Origin: Chaenocephalus aceratus
Taxonomy: Eukaryota; Chordata; Actinopteri; Perciformes; Channichthyidae
Assembly (NCBI GenBank): GCA_023974075.1
Contig: CM043788.1
Span: 19,429,928-19,493,927 of the forward strand
Length of the DNA: 64,000 bases
Direction of reading: 5' to 3'
A program made the position numbers and the translations under genes. Every line of letters starts with the position of its first letter. Position 1 is the first letter of the stretch. Below the pieces are notes generated by a model. That model was given only the letters and a program-made list of their open reading frames with translations, was not told where the DNA came from and did not search any database. This document shows, one piece after another, positions 55,191 to 64,000 of this stretch.

Positions 55191-55826
55191 CTCCCATGGA
55201 TTTTTTTGCAAACCATCACATTTCTCTTCAATTTATGCAAAGACTCTTTATCATAGATAGAGAATTGCCATTTCCCCCACATACTCTATGTTAAAAACAG
55301 ATGAATTATATTACCCTTTTTTACATTATTTTAATAGCAACATTCATTCATCTGTTGTCATCTTATAACTTATTTATCTTAACAGCTATCACTGTAAAAA
55401 AAAAAGATTTCATTTAATTTTACTATACAATATTTATCTTTACATTCTGTTCTTGCATATGTCTTATTATATTTACGTGTATATAGATTTCTGCCTGCAC
55501 TAATTTATTATTCTTAATTTAATTTTGAATTTCTTTTATTGTTTTATGTCTTATATAACTATGTTGCATCGTTGGAGGAGCTCGGGACAGATGATTTTCA
55601 TTGCCATTCCCACACTGTAGCCTATGTGCTATGACATAAATCCTTTGAATCTGAATCTTGGAAACACGTAATTGTTGAATAGATTAACTGCATAGTTAAC
55701 ATGTTGGCCCTCTATTGTCTTTTATAATGCACTCTTACATTTAAAACAACATTATTAAAAAGAAAGTTGAATATCTACAGACCTCAAAAAGTTATTTTAT
55801 GTGTTTTTGTTTATTATTTTTATTAG

Positions 55827-56661
55827 GGAAGGAGATGCCTGAAAAACACTGCAGTGCCCACCATTTTCTATTTCACCAAAGGCAAAGAACAACAGCCTAG
55901 AAGGAAAAGCAGGGTGAGTAACAATGACGAGGTAAGTGACAGTCCTAGTTCGACTGTTAACAGCAATGAGGAGGTTGCAGATGTCGACCATGGTAGTGGT
56001 GAAAACAGTCTTGCTGCTGATCAGAGCAATATCATTATGATACAAGGCACACCTGAAGAAGCCTTTGTTGTTCCACATGTGGAGCATAATAGCCGCGTTC
56101 ACAGTACGGTACTTTTCCCACAAAGGTTCATGCGAACTTAGTTCATGATCGCGTTCACACCAAAAAGAGCCGGTACTAAAAGTAGTTCATGCGAACCTTT
56201 TTACCCCCTCGAAAGTCCCTGCTAGAGAGCAGGGACTTTCGAGCTGCTGGGACTTTCGAGCTGCTGGGACTCCCAGCAGCTTCTACTGAAGCCAGTCCCC
56301 AATTCCGGGGACTTTGGGCGGCAGTATACGCCGTGAAGTGGGTTGCGGCCTGCCAGTAAACCCAAAGCAGAAGAAGAAGAAGTGACGTCAGCGGCTTCAT
56401 TTGCCTAATCCACCCCAAGGGACTTTTTCTGGTGTGAACGCGATCTGTACTTAGTTCATGCGAACTAAAGAGTTCGCATGAACTAAGTTCGCATGAACCT
56501 TTGTGGGAAAAGTACCGCAGTGTGAACGCGGCTATTGACATTCCAACAGTCAATGCTTGTGAGGAGGATGTTGGTTTGGGTAGCAGCAGCCAACAAACAA
56601 AACAAATTGGAAAACAGGCAGACTCCGCCTCTGTTCACTCTTACACTTGGGCTTTAAACTA
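55827..56661 (+). pseudogene. THAP-domain gene, exon 3, split by a MITE
   Basis: After an AG at 55825-55826 the frame gives GRRCLKNTAVPTIFYF, the C-terminal THAP signature AVPTIF, followed by a basic stretch and an acidic, Ser-rich tail. A 441-bp MITE with TA duplication (56092-56532) interrupts it. Skipping the MITE and one TA keeps the frame open to a TAA at 56659-56661. With the MITE present the protein ends at about 56141. It joins exon 2 in phase 0. There is no transposase core, so host-gene or TE-derived origin cannot be decided. Confidence 0.68.
56092..56532. mobile_element. MITE with TA duplication inside THAP exon 3
   Basis: GCCGCGTTCACA ... and its complement are inverted; the arms extend about 55 bp with repeated GGTTCATGCGAACTTAGTTC motifs that are themselves palindromic. 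TA flanks both sides (56090-56091, 56533-56534), which suggests a Tc1/mariner-like or another TA-targeting family. Confidence 0.85.
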
Positions 56662-58363
56662 AGACGGGTCATACTGAATAGTTTGTGCACACATTTCTAA
56701 CATGTGATCTTTCTTTCATGGAGGACGCTTGAGGGAAGTTGCAACGCCTCGGCCAATGTGATGTCTTCTCCACGTGAAAGAGATTGAAGGCATCATTTAT
56801 AACTTGAGACAATTTTCCAAAAGTTATGACTTGTATTGGTTTAGGCAGTAATGGATTACATCTAACACGAATCAAGATCGTATAGAAAAAAATGAAAGTG
56901 TAATCCTTAGTTACACAGGAAAAGATGTAATCGGATTAGTTTTACTTTTTTTAATAATAGGGAAACTCAGGATTACAATCTTATTCAAAACCTAAAAAGA
57001 GCATATATATGTAAAATGATCAAATTGTATCTCTTCTCTGGAAGCGGTACTGTTCTGTAGGCTAATACTTTAATTGTGAATCTATACACCTACTGCCTGA
57101 ATCTGCTTTATGGTATTATACTATACATTTAAGTAAAAAAATCATATTAATATTTCTTCTCTCCTGTGTTTATTTGCATTGCATTTGATATTGAGGTAAT
57201 TCAAAACAAAAATAAAGTTATCAGGTTACATTACTTGTATATCTTGATACTCACATGGTTGTGTTTTTGGCAAGTAGCCCTCCCAACCCTGTACATAAGT
57301 TATATCATTTTAATTACTGATACAGTTGTCGCACATCTTTAATTTATTTTCTAGTGTACTTAAGTCATATAATGATTCGAAACCTTTACTGTTCATAAAA
57401 TGCAAGATGTAACTTTCAATGTGGCTTGTGTATTTATCACATTTTCAATGTGAAATAGATCTGATTAAATAAAGAGTAAAAGCACAATCTTAAATGTTGA
57501 CAGTTATCATTTTCCTATGCTTATTGTTAATGTAGTGGTGTTATAAACAAAATGTTGTCCTAAAGGAAATTAAGATGTTTTTTATTTGTTGACAAAAGAT
57601 TTAAAGTTGATGCTGACAACATGTGGGAACATTTATGGAGAACATTTTTTCTATTGTAGAACAAATATTTATCTCCATACTGAACAATTTAGAAACTCTC
57701 TAAAAGGTATTATCTTCTGTGACGTTACGACCCTGTAGGGATTGTGGGTATTGCACTTCATAATTACATTCTATGGTATGCTTATGACATTGATGCCAAA
57801 ATACATGAGATTAGGGGAGACCTTCTTGTTGTTTGCATTGTCACTGACTGTATTCATTGTCAAGATTTTGTGTTTTTAAACTTGGGACTCTTTTCAGACT
57901 GCTCCGGCTTGGGAAAAGATTTGAGCCTTAATGTGTAATGTTTTCTGTATTGTATGGTAAGCTTATCCTTTCATTTGATAGTCCCATTTGGATGTGATAG
58001 CTAACATTTTCAGTAAGCAGTAGACAAAAGAAGTGAAAATATGAATGTAATTTATTTTCAATATTTACATAAATACATAATTATTTTAACAAATAAAATA
58101 ACAAAAAACATCATAACAAATACAAAATAAAAGGTTTGACAGACAGCCATGCCCAGCATGGGCCTGGAGAGCTGCAGAGTCCATTGGGGGAAGAGGGGGG
58201 GTGGGATGTGGGGAAGAGGAAGAGCAGCCACGTTAATAGTGTTATGGCTACAGATGTAATATCTAACTCAACATTAGCCATGACAGTCTGGGCTTAGCAA
58301 GGGCCTTAGAATACATACTCTAAAGGTCAAATCCAAAAACAGTGATACTGACATTTTAGCAGT
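56662..58363. other. No gene recognised
   Basis: AT-rich DNA. 56845-56985 has TGGATTACAT/GTAATCGGATTAG motifs in the style of hAT subterminal repeats, but no paired ends were found. Confidence 0.5.
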
Positions 58364-59260
58364 TCACAGTCTTTGGAGGTGGTCTTTCAGGCAATTGGCT
58401 AGTGACTTAAAAAAAATATCATTTCCCCTAGGGGTGAAATGAACTCCATCTCGCAAAAACAGCCCAGGACTGTCATGTCTAATGTTGGAGTGGTCAACAA
58501 TGGCACCATTTAGGCTATGAACAAAAGTAGCCATAACACTGTTAACAAACTTCCGGGCCTTGTCAATTTTGACAGGATTTGCACCAGCCCTCCACCGGCG
58601 CCTCTGGGAGAGCATGATCTTCAAGCCAGGGTGCCGATGGTGAAGCTGGTGCAGGTCCTCCTTCATCTGGTTCAGCAACTGAACACTGGGCACATCCCCC
58701 AAGTCATTGCCGCCACAGTGGATGAGGAGGACATCCGGGACTGCTCTTCCTCGCAGGGAGTAGGAAAAGAAAGGGAGGACACCTCTCCAGCGCAGTCCAC
58801 CCCAACCGAACCAGCACACCCTCAGGTCGAGGCCAAGGTTGCTGCCGATGGTCTCTGTAGCTCTGGGCTCCACGCCGGACATAGCTGTCTCCGATTATCC
58901 ATACAGTCACTATGGGAGGAAAATAAATGAGAGTAACAAATGCTTCAGATAATGAGGAATATCAAATTAAGTATAAAGGGTTGCTCATTTTGTTCCTTTG
59001 ACAATAACATACAAAATAACTATGAAATCACACCTGTATGGCTAAAAGTAACAAGAGAGCAAAACCTCAAAAAACAGATTAACAGCACACAGTTTATATA
59101 TATATATATATTTATATACTGTGTGCTGTTTATCTACAATTGTGCACACATGTATATGTATAGTATGTTTGTGTGTAATGTCAACCATCTGAAGTCATGT
59201 AAAGTAAGCCAGGACCATCAACTTACAGGTTGTGCAGTTTGGCGTGGAGGAGGTTGCCAT
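58364..59260 (-). pseudogene. SGNH-hydrolase-like gene, two exons, one frameshift
   Basis: Exon 1 (59227-59260) starts with an ATG and ends at GTAAGT; exon 2 (58364-58909) follows CCCATAG, in phase. Block I is VWIIGDSYVRRGA (GDS serine), block III IHCGGNDLG, block V LRDGVHFTPRGN with the Asp-x-x-His pair, so the whole catalytic set is visible. A frame change near 58850-58868 separates the GDS block from the rest, so this copy is probably broken or contains a sequencing error. RRRWRAGANPVKIDKARKF and NSVMATFVHSLNG complete the fold. Related ORFs are multicopy in fish and known from Ngaro/DIRS-like and CR1 elements; no RT is adjacent here. Substrate unknown. Confidence 0.75.
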
Positions 59261-59639
59261 CTTCTTTTTTCTTAATGCTGAAATAAATAAAAATGGTTTA
59301 ATCAATATAAAAGCACCTTTCTTTTTCTAGTCATATTTCATTAATCACATTTAATTCACGCAACACTGGCCATATCTCTGCTAGTTTACAAAGTGTAGTT
59401 ACAAATGACATTTATATTTGAAAAACGGTGAAGCACTTAAAAAACAATTGTATAGTGTAGGTTCAAGAACATTTAAATCAAAAGGACAAGTTTTGTAAAG
59501 TTACAGGGTATCTTACCTTCAGAATATGCCGGGAACGAGGAGCAGTGACCGCAAGCTGGGTTGTTAGCATAGGTTGACTTGTTAGCTTAATACTGAGAGC
59601 ATGTTAGCTTAGCTTCTTAGCCTGAGCTAGGTCTGGAAC

Positions 59640-59830
59640 GTCACGCTCGGTGGCAGCAGGTCCCGCCCTGTCCCGCCTCGGCACCGCCTCAGCACCGCCT
59701 CTTTGCCCTTATTTGGAGCAGGCGGGAGAAGGCGGGAGTTAGACTCTGACGTCACTGTCGAGCCGTTAGTGGCCGACTCCGCCTACTAAGGGCTTCACGG
59801 CAACTCTGCAGAAGCAGAATCCTATGGGTG
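59640..59830 (-). promoter_or_regulatory. GC-rich promoter-like segment upstream of the SGNH gene
   Basis: Repeated GGCGGGA, CCGCCTC and TGACGTCA motifs in 190 bp of otherwise AT-rich surroundings, about 400 bp upstream of the proposed ATG on the minus strand. Confidence 0.35.
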
Positions 59831-60412
59831 ACGTCACGGACCCTACGTCCATTTATATATACAGTAACATTTATATACACAGTAACGCGTTATAAAAGTA
59901 ACGGAGTTACAGTAATATATTACTTTTTGCTGTAACGAAGTAATGTAACACATTACTAATGAAATGTGGGTAATATATTACCCGTTACAATGCTCAGTAA
60001 CGCAGTTACAACACATTTTAACCCGAAATTAAATGGTGTTTTGTTTTTTAAGAATGTAGCCTACTAACATAGCGAGACATTCCGACACCAGAGACAAATT
60101 GTGCGGGTAGATTAGTAAACCTGGTGTGTTTACCCTTCAGGCTTCGGGGCAGTTGAATGTTATCCACCCTCTATTCAAAAAAGAGAACGGAGCGAAAAAT
60201 ACTAACAACAAATTGTGTCAGGTGCGCGTGACCTGCTCCGCTGCGCGTGCATCATTTCCAAAGTGCTTCCAATCCACAGCAGTGACACACATCTGTGGAT
60301 AATCATTTATACGAAAATGGTTAAAGCAACCATCACTAAACGCCAGCAACACTGCATCTACTGCAGAAAGTAGCAACAGGTCAGATGGGGACATCACATT
60401 ACCGTTACGTTA

Positions 60413-60728
60413 CGGCCCGTCCACACAGCGGCGTGCGTTGACGCTTGCCGGCAGGCGTGTCTGACACTCGACCAACAACCAATCACATGAATCTCCGGCC
60501 CCTGACATACAAGCAGCGGTTTGATTGGCTAGAGCTTGTACTGGCATATGATTCGATTGGCTGACGCCTCACCGAGGCGTCAAAAGTTGAACATTGCTCA
60601 ACTTTTGCAGCGAGCCACGCCAGCTACGCTCCACGTCGCTTCCCACGATGCATTTCGGCTAAAAGTGACGTCACCCCATTCAAAGTGAATGGGGAAGCGT
60701 CAACGCACGCCGCTGTGTGGACGGGCCG
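60413..60728. mobile_element. Harbinger-like MITE, copy 3
   Basis: Ends CGGCCCGTCCACACAGCGG and CCGCTGTGTGGACGGGCCG with inverted CGTGCGTTGACGCTT arms and exact TTA duplications at 60410-60412 and 60729-60731. The shortest and cleanest of the three copies; it defines the family ends. Confidence 0.92.
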
Positions 60729-60739
60729 TTATGTTGTGG

Positions 60740-61086
60740 ACACTAGCTTACTCCCGCCTGACTCGCCGCCCTCGCCCCCGGAGCAGCAGTCTTCGTCATC
60801 CGAAACTACGCCGCCCCTCTGCGGCCCACAGGTGCCAGGATACCACGGCAAAACAGAGCCTGCCCAGGTATATCTAAACAAGTACCCGCCTGTACAGGTT
60901 AGGCGGTCATTTTGCAGCTCGTGGTATAAAAATAGACAAGGGCTAGAATATTCATGTGAAAATAGAGCCATATTCTGCCATGCCTGTAGAAATGTTGGGT
61001 CAAAAATAATGCATACAATAGCACAGATGCTTTCACCACGAATGGCTACAAAAAGATCTCATATCCCAAGCTTATCAACAAGCTAA
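60740..61086 (+). pseudogene. TTF/ZMYM-type zinc-finger exon of a hAT transposase
   Basis: The frame reads VYLNKYPPVQVRRSFCSSWY, then NRQGLEYSCENRAIFCHACR, the TTF-type finger that opens ZMYM1-like hAT proteins. It stops at 61086. The catalytic core is not recognisable downstream, so this is a deletion derivative. Confidence 0.6.
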
Positions 61087-62327
61087 TGTTGCAGCTGAAA
61101 TGTTCTCTAGGTCACAAAGTCAATCTCACATGATGATGTGATACCAGTTTTCAAGCACAGTAATATTCTCTTCCCAGAGTATATGATGGGACCACGGTGA
61201 TGATGTAGTACATGGTTTTAATAATACTTTTGTTTTTCAATGTTTGCCATTTCAAACAATGAGCTGGTTTAAATAATATTTGCCTTGATTTACAATATGT
61301 GCTCATTGTTTTATCAGTACAGTTTTGAAGCTTTTGTGCTTTTCTTTGTCATAGTCCACTTTGGAAATATTTCAGGATTGCACTTTTAACTCACTTGAAA
61401 TGTTCTCACTTGCTTGGTTTCAAAACATAACAAATGCCATAATCTGTTCATTGGGGACCATCAATGCTATTTTTCATCGCTGTTGCCGGCCACTATTGCT
61501 CATGTAAACCTGCTACTGCTGCGCCCCCTGTAATCTCAGAGGCACCCTGAGTCATTTTGTTCTGGAACCGGGCCTGTACATGGCCATATACTAAACACAC
61601 TAGAGAGACCATTCCGTGCCCTGTTATTGTTTACTTCCTGTCTGCCTTCACCTGGTGATTTATCTGATGTCCAGCGCTCCGTCTTTTAACCTCTTTTCCT
61701 TTCTCTTTCTTGATCCTCCTTAGCAACCTTCATTATAGTCCTTGACGGTGGTTTGTACTGCTGTATTAACAACATGTCACATGTTAAGAATTTACAATCA
61801 GAATCGAGTATTCAACTAAGCCGTGTAATACAAGTTGTTAGTAGCCTTAAGGGCCTACACAGTTGTTATGCTATACCACATTGCCCTTCACTGGATGTAT
61901 AATGAGTTGCACTAAACTACATTTTAGCATTTAAAATACCTAGCCATTCTTTTGCGGTTATTTTGGTGAAAGTAACTAAAAAGTAACTAAAGTAGTGTAA
62001 CTCATTACATTTCAGAGACAGTAATATTGTAATGTCACTTATTACTTTCGAGAGTAATAAGTAATATGTAATATATTACATTTTGGAAGTAACTTGCCCA
62101 ACACTGCTCATCAGTAACTTTAGACATCGTAACACAATTTTAAATGAGATTTTATTGTAGATTATACATTTTACTGATACCAATTGTATGATATTAACCT
62201 TGTTCATTAAAAATATAAAATATATATTTTTTTTAATATATTTTTTTTAAATATTTTATTTTGTATGTGGGAAGAGGTGGGGCGGTGCCCCTAGCGCCCC
62301 TATGGGCCGGCCGCCACTGTTTAGTTA

Positions 62328-63015
62328 TAATGTTAATTTGACTTCAACCCATAAGTAATTATTTAGATTAACTCAAAATGTCACATGATGGATTAGTGTT
62401 CCACATTTTTCCCACTAATTTGTTTTACAATTAGGCCAAGGGTAAAGAGAGACATTGATGACCTAGTGTCCCTTTTGTTAGTACGTTGTTCCATTTTGTC
62501 TATGGCCTCGGACGGCTTCACTAAAAGTCACCCAGTTCTACCCTGCTAAAAGTCCGGCTGAGTGCAGTCACAGAGATGCTATGGCTGCTCTACATGCAAT
62601 GACATTAATGGTCTGGTCCGAGAATGGACACCATTTCCTGCTCCCAGAGAGAATGACACTCCTCAAACTGAACATTACAGCCGTTGATACTGTCTCACAT
62701 GGGTCTGCTCCCCCCACCGAGCCATGAACTGAAAGCATGACATCTGCTTTGAACACTTGGAAGCCTCCCTGTCACACCAGCACCAACCCTTGGGTCAGTC
62801 AGATGAGACTAACGGCTTCACTTAGGGCATTTGGTTCAGATACATGACTCTCGTTACCACAGAGTAGGTTGTTTTTTTAGGGCTATTCATACTTCTATGC
62901 AGAGGATGCCTGTAGGTTAGCAAGCTGTTAAAGGTCCCTACTATTGTTTCAAATAGGCCTGATGTCAGGGGTCTCTTAATGTCTAGTTCTACATGTATTC
63001 ACATAATATAGACAA
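62328..63015. other. No gene recognised
   Basis: Unassigned DNA between the 25-kb composite and the chromovirus LTR. Confidence 0.5.
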
Positions 63016-63463
63016 TGTCAAGGAGTGAACTCTGAGGCATGAACTCAATTGCACGACTCAGACTCGGATAGGGTTTCAAAATAAAGACTTTACTGGGATT
63101 TGCACAGTAATGAAAACAAGGAAAACAAAAACACTCTTTCGAGGAAAACTAGAACAGTGATCAATAACATAGATCCGTGAGAAGTTCGTGAGGTAAGCAG
63201 GAACGTAGGTCATAGAGAGACAACGAACTGACAATGAACAGGAGGGAGCTAACACAATATATACACAGGTAAAGGGGACACAGGTGGAAACAATCAGGGC
63301 GGGGAAAACAATCAAGGACGCAGGAGACAGAAGGGGGCGGGGAGCGTGGAGGCCTGAAATGAGAGGGAGAATTAAGGGAATAAACAAAAAGCACAGGACA
63401 AAGGGACATGACAAAACTAACATATAGAATAAACTTTCACTATAAGTTTCTTGGACATGACAG
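63016..63463 (-). repeat. LTR of a chromovirus-type Ty3/gypsy element
   Basis: The plus strand starts TGTCAAGG and ends CATGACA; on the minus strand it follows a GAAGGGGGGGTAC polypurine tract. It contains a TATATATT motif (about 63258) and an AATAAAG-like polyadenylation context. Related to the solo LTR at 6001-6450. Confidence 0.82.
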
Positions 63464-63645
63464 TACCCCCCCTTCTAGGGATGGCTCCTCTGAGTTGAGG
63501 CGGTCAAAATCCTCAATGAGGCTTTTATCTATGATGAAGCGGGAAGGAATCCATATCCGCTCCTCAGGACCATAACCCTTCCAGTCAACCAGTAGCTGTC
63601 GCCCTCTACCCCTTTTCCGACTAGCCAATATTGTCTTGACTGTGT
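63464..63645 (-). pseudogene. Chromovirus pol 3' end with chromodomain
   Basis: The minus frame reads [20 protein letters not shown] then [18 protein letters not shown], the C-terminal chromodomain of chromovirus integrase, which may steer insertion by binding histone marks. It runs directly into the polypurine tract and LTR, so integrase is the last pol domain here, in contrast to the Gmr1-like element. Sequence upstream of about 63645 is unrelated: the element is truncated. Confidence 0.82.
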
Positions 63646-64000
63646 AAATTTAAACGTAATTAAACTCCATGACATTTATGAGAGGGACTGCTCGAAAGTA
63701 GGATATTTGGGATATCCGTCGTAGCCAGGGTTTACGATCAGTTTTTGGGTGATTTGTACTGAGGAACAAGTATCACATCACCGAAGGGTGAAAAATAGTG
63801 TTTTGGTAACACGGGGTGTTCAGGTAACACTTGTTATGGAACGCAAAGCAGAGTAGGGGGCTAGTACACCCTCCTGAGGGTCCGATTGTGGATGTCATGC
63901 GAGCAAAACATGGTGAAAACCGTCTGTCTAAATTAAAAATCTGGACGGAAATGTTCGGATTTCCAAAGGGAGGTTCTTTGAGTAAATTAAAAATCAAGAA
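63646..64000. other. No gene recognised
   Basis: Short ORFs only; the window ends here. Confidence 0.5.

Larger units (their letters stand above)
50396..55198 (+). mobile_element. Inverted-repeat-bounded segment carrying an Ulp1-like protease
   Basis: About 120 bp at 50404-50521 recurs inverted at 55073-55190 (CTGCCTGCAGACCTCC ... ACGATTCTGACGAACACG), itself made of GCAGACCTCCACTGTCAGGAC repeats. The segment lies in the intron between THAP exons 2 and 3. GATTTTTTG (50387-50395) and GATTTTTTTG (55199-55208) flank it, a low-complexity candidate duplication. It encodes a BED-like fragment and a multi-exon Ulp1 gene. Zisupton, a described fish DNA transposon with zinc fingers, an Ulp1 protease, subterminal inverted repeats and 8-nt duplications, is the nearest precedent I know; a Zisupton core is not recognisable here. 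Confidence 0.55.
59870..62107 (+). mobile_element. Internally deleted ZMYM-type hAT remnant
   Basis: The right end is a typical fish hAT terminus: on the minus strand CAGTGTTGGGCAAGTTACTT followed by GTAATATATTAC repeats. The left side has matching GTAACGCGTTA and GTAATATATTACCC repeats from about 59870, but no clean left end or duplication of CTCATCAG was found. It contains a TTF-type exon and Harbinger-like MITE copy 3. Confidence 0.65.
37269..62319. mobile_element. Candidate 25-kb composite bounded by hAT-like ends
   Basis: CAGTGGCGGCTGG at 37269 and its complement form CCGGCCGCCACTG ending at 62319 are outward-facing inverted ends (12/13). The flanks are TTTAGTTC (37261-37268) and TTTAGTTA (62320-62327), 7 of 8 matching. 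Both traits fit hAT. The content is a pile-up of other elements and TE-associated genes, so the original element may have been small. The alternative is two unrelated partial elements with a chance flank match. Confidence 0.4.

Noticed and set aside
63076..63423. Leu/Pro-rich minus-strand ORFs
   Set aside because: They are within the chromovirus LTR and contain no domain.

Overview
The window reads as teleost (ray-finned fish) chromosomal DNA dominated by transposable elements. The evidence is the mix of families seen directly: a Gmr1-like Ty3/gypsy element, two DIRS elements encoding tyrosine recombinases, RTE/Rex3-like and L2/CR1-group LINEs, several hAT elements with clean 8-bp target-site duplications (TSDs), Harbinger-like MITEs, a chromovirus fragment and intron-bearing THAP, SWIM, Ulp1 and SGNH-hydrolase reading frames. 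No bacterial-style operon and no confident housekeeping gene is present. No database search was possible; family names rest on motifs, element ends and gene order.

Layout. 1-4690: Thr/Pro/Ala-rich 15-bp tandem repeat, open at the left edge, like a mucin PTS exon, decaying at its 3' end. 4.7-9.7 kb: gene-free, with a solo gypsy LTR and a second candidate LTR with a PBS-like site. 9745-11583: non-autonomous hAT holding a Harbinger-like MITE. 12263-25077: one nested cluster. A minus-strand Gmr1-like gypsy element (order gag-PR-IN-RT-RH) has an L2-type LINE fragment between IN and RT, itself split by a MITE; its 5' LTR is split by a 6.6-kb hAT whose transposase exon is split by a foldback element. 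26215-29159: RTE/Rex3-like LINE with one uninterrupted ORF and 13-bp TSDs. 29342-37226: minus-strand CR1/L2-group LINE split by a 5.9-kb DIRS element.

37269-62319: a 25-kb interval bounded by inverted CAGTGGCGGC ends and a 7/8 matching TTTAGTT[C/A] duplication, possibly one very large composite hAT insertion. It holds a minus-strand SWIM zinc-finger gene, a ZMYM/TTF-type hAT exon, a second DIRS element (with its own nested LINE), two related non-autonomous hATs, a THAP-domain gene whose intron carries a 4.8-kb inverted-repeat-bounded segment encoding an Ulp1/SENP-like protease, a small spliced SGNH-hydrolase gene and a hAT remnant. 62.3-64 kb: unassigned DNA plus the 3' end and LTR of a minus-strand chromovirus.

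The parts do not form one pathway. They record successive insertions, and insertion order can be read from perfect TSDs and from frames that rejoin when inserts are skipped. The least conventional items are the Ulp1-bearing segment (Zisupton-like in style), the sequence signature it shares with the foldback element, and the 25-kb composite.
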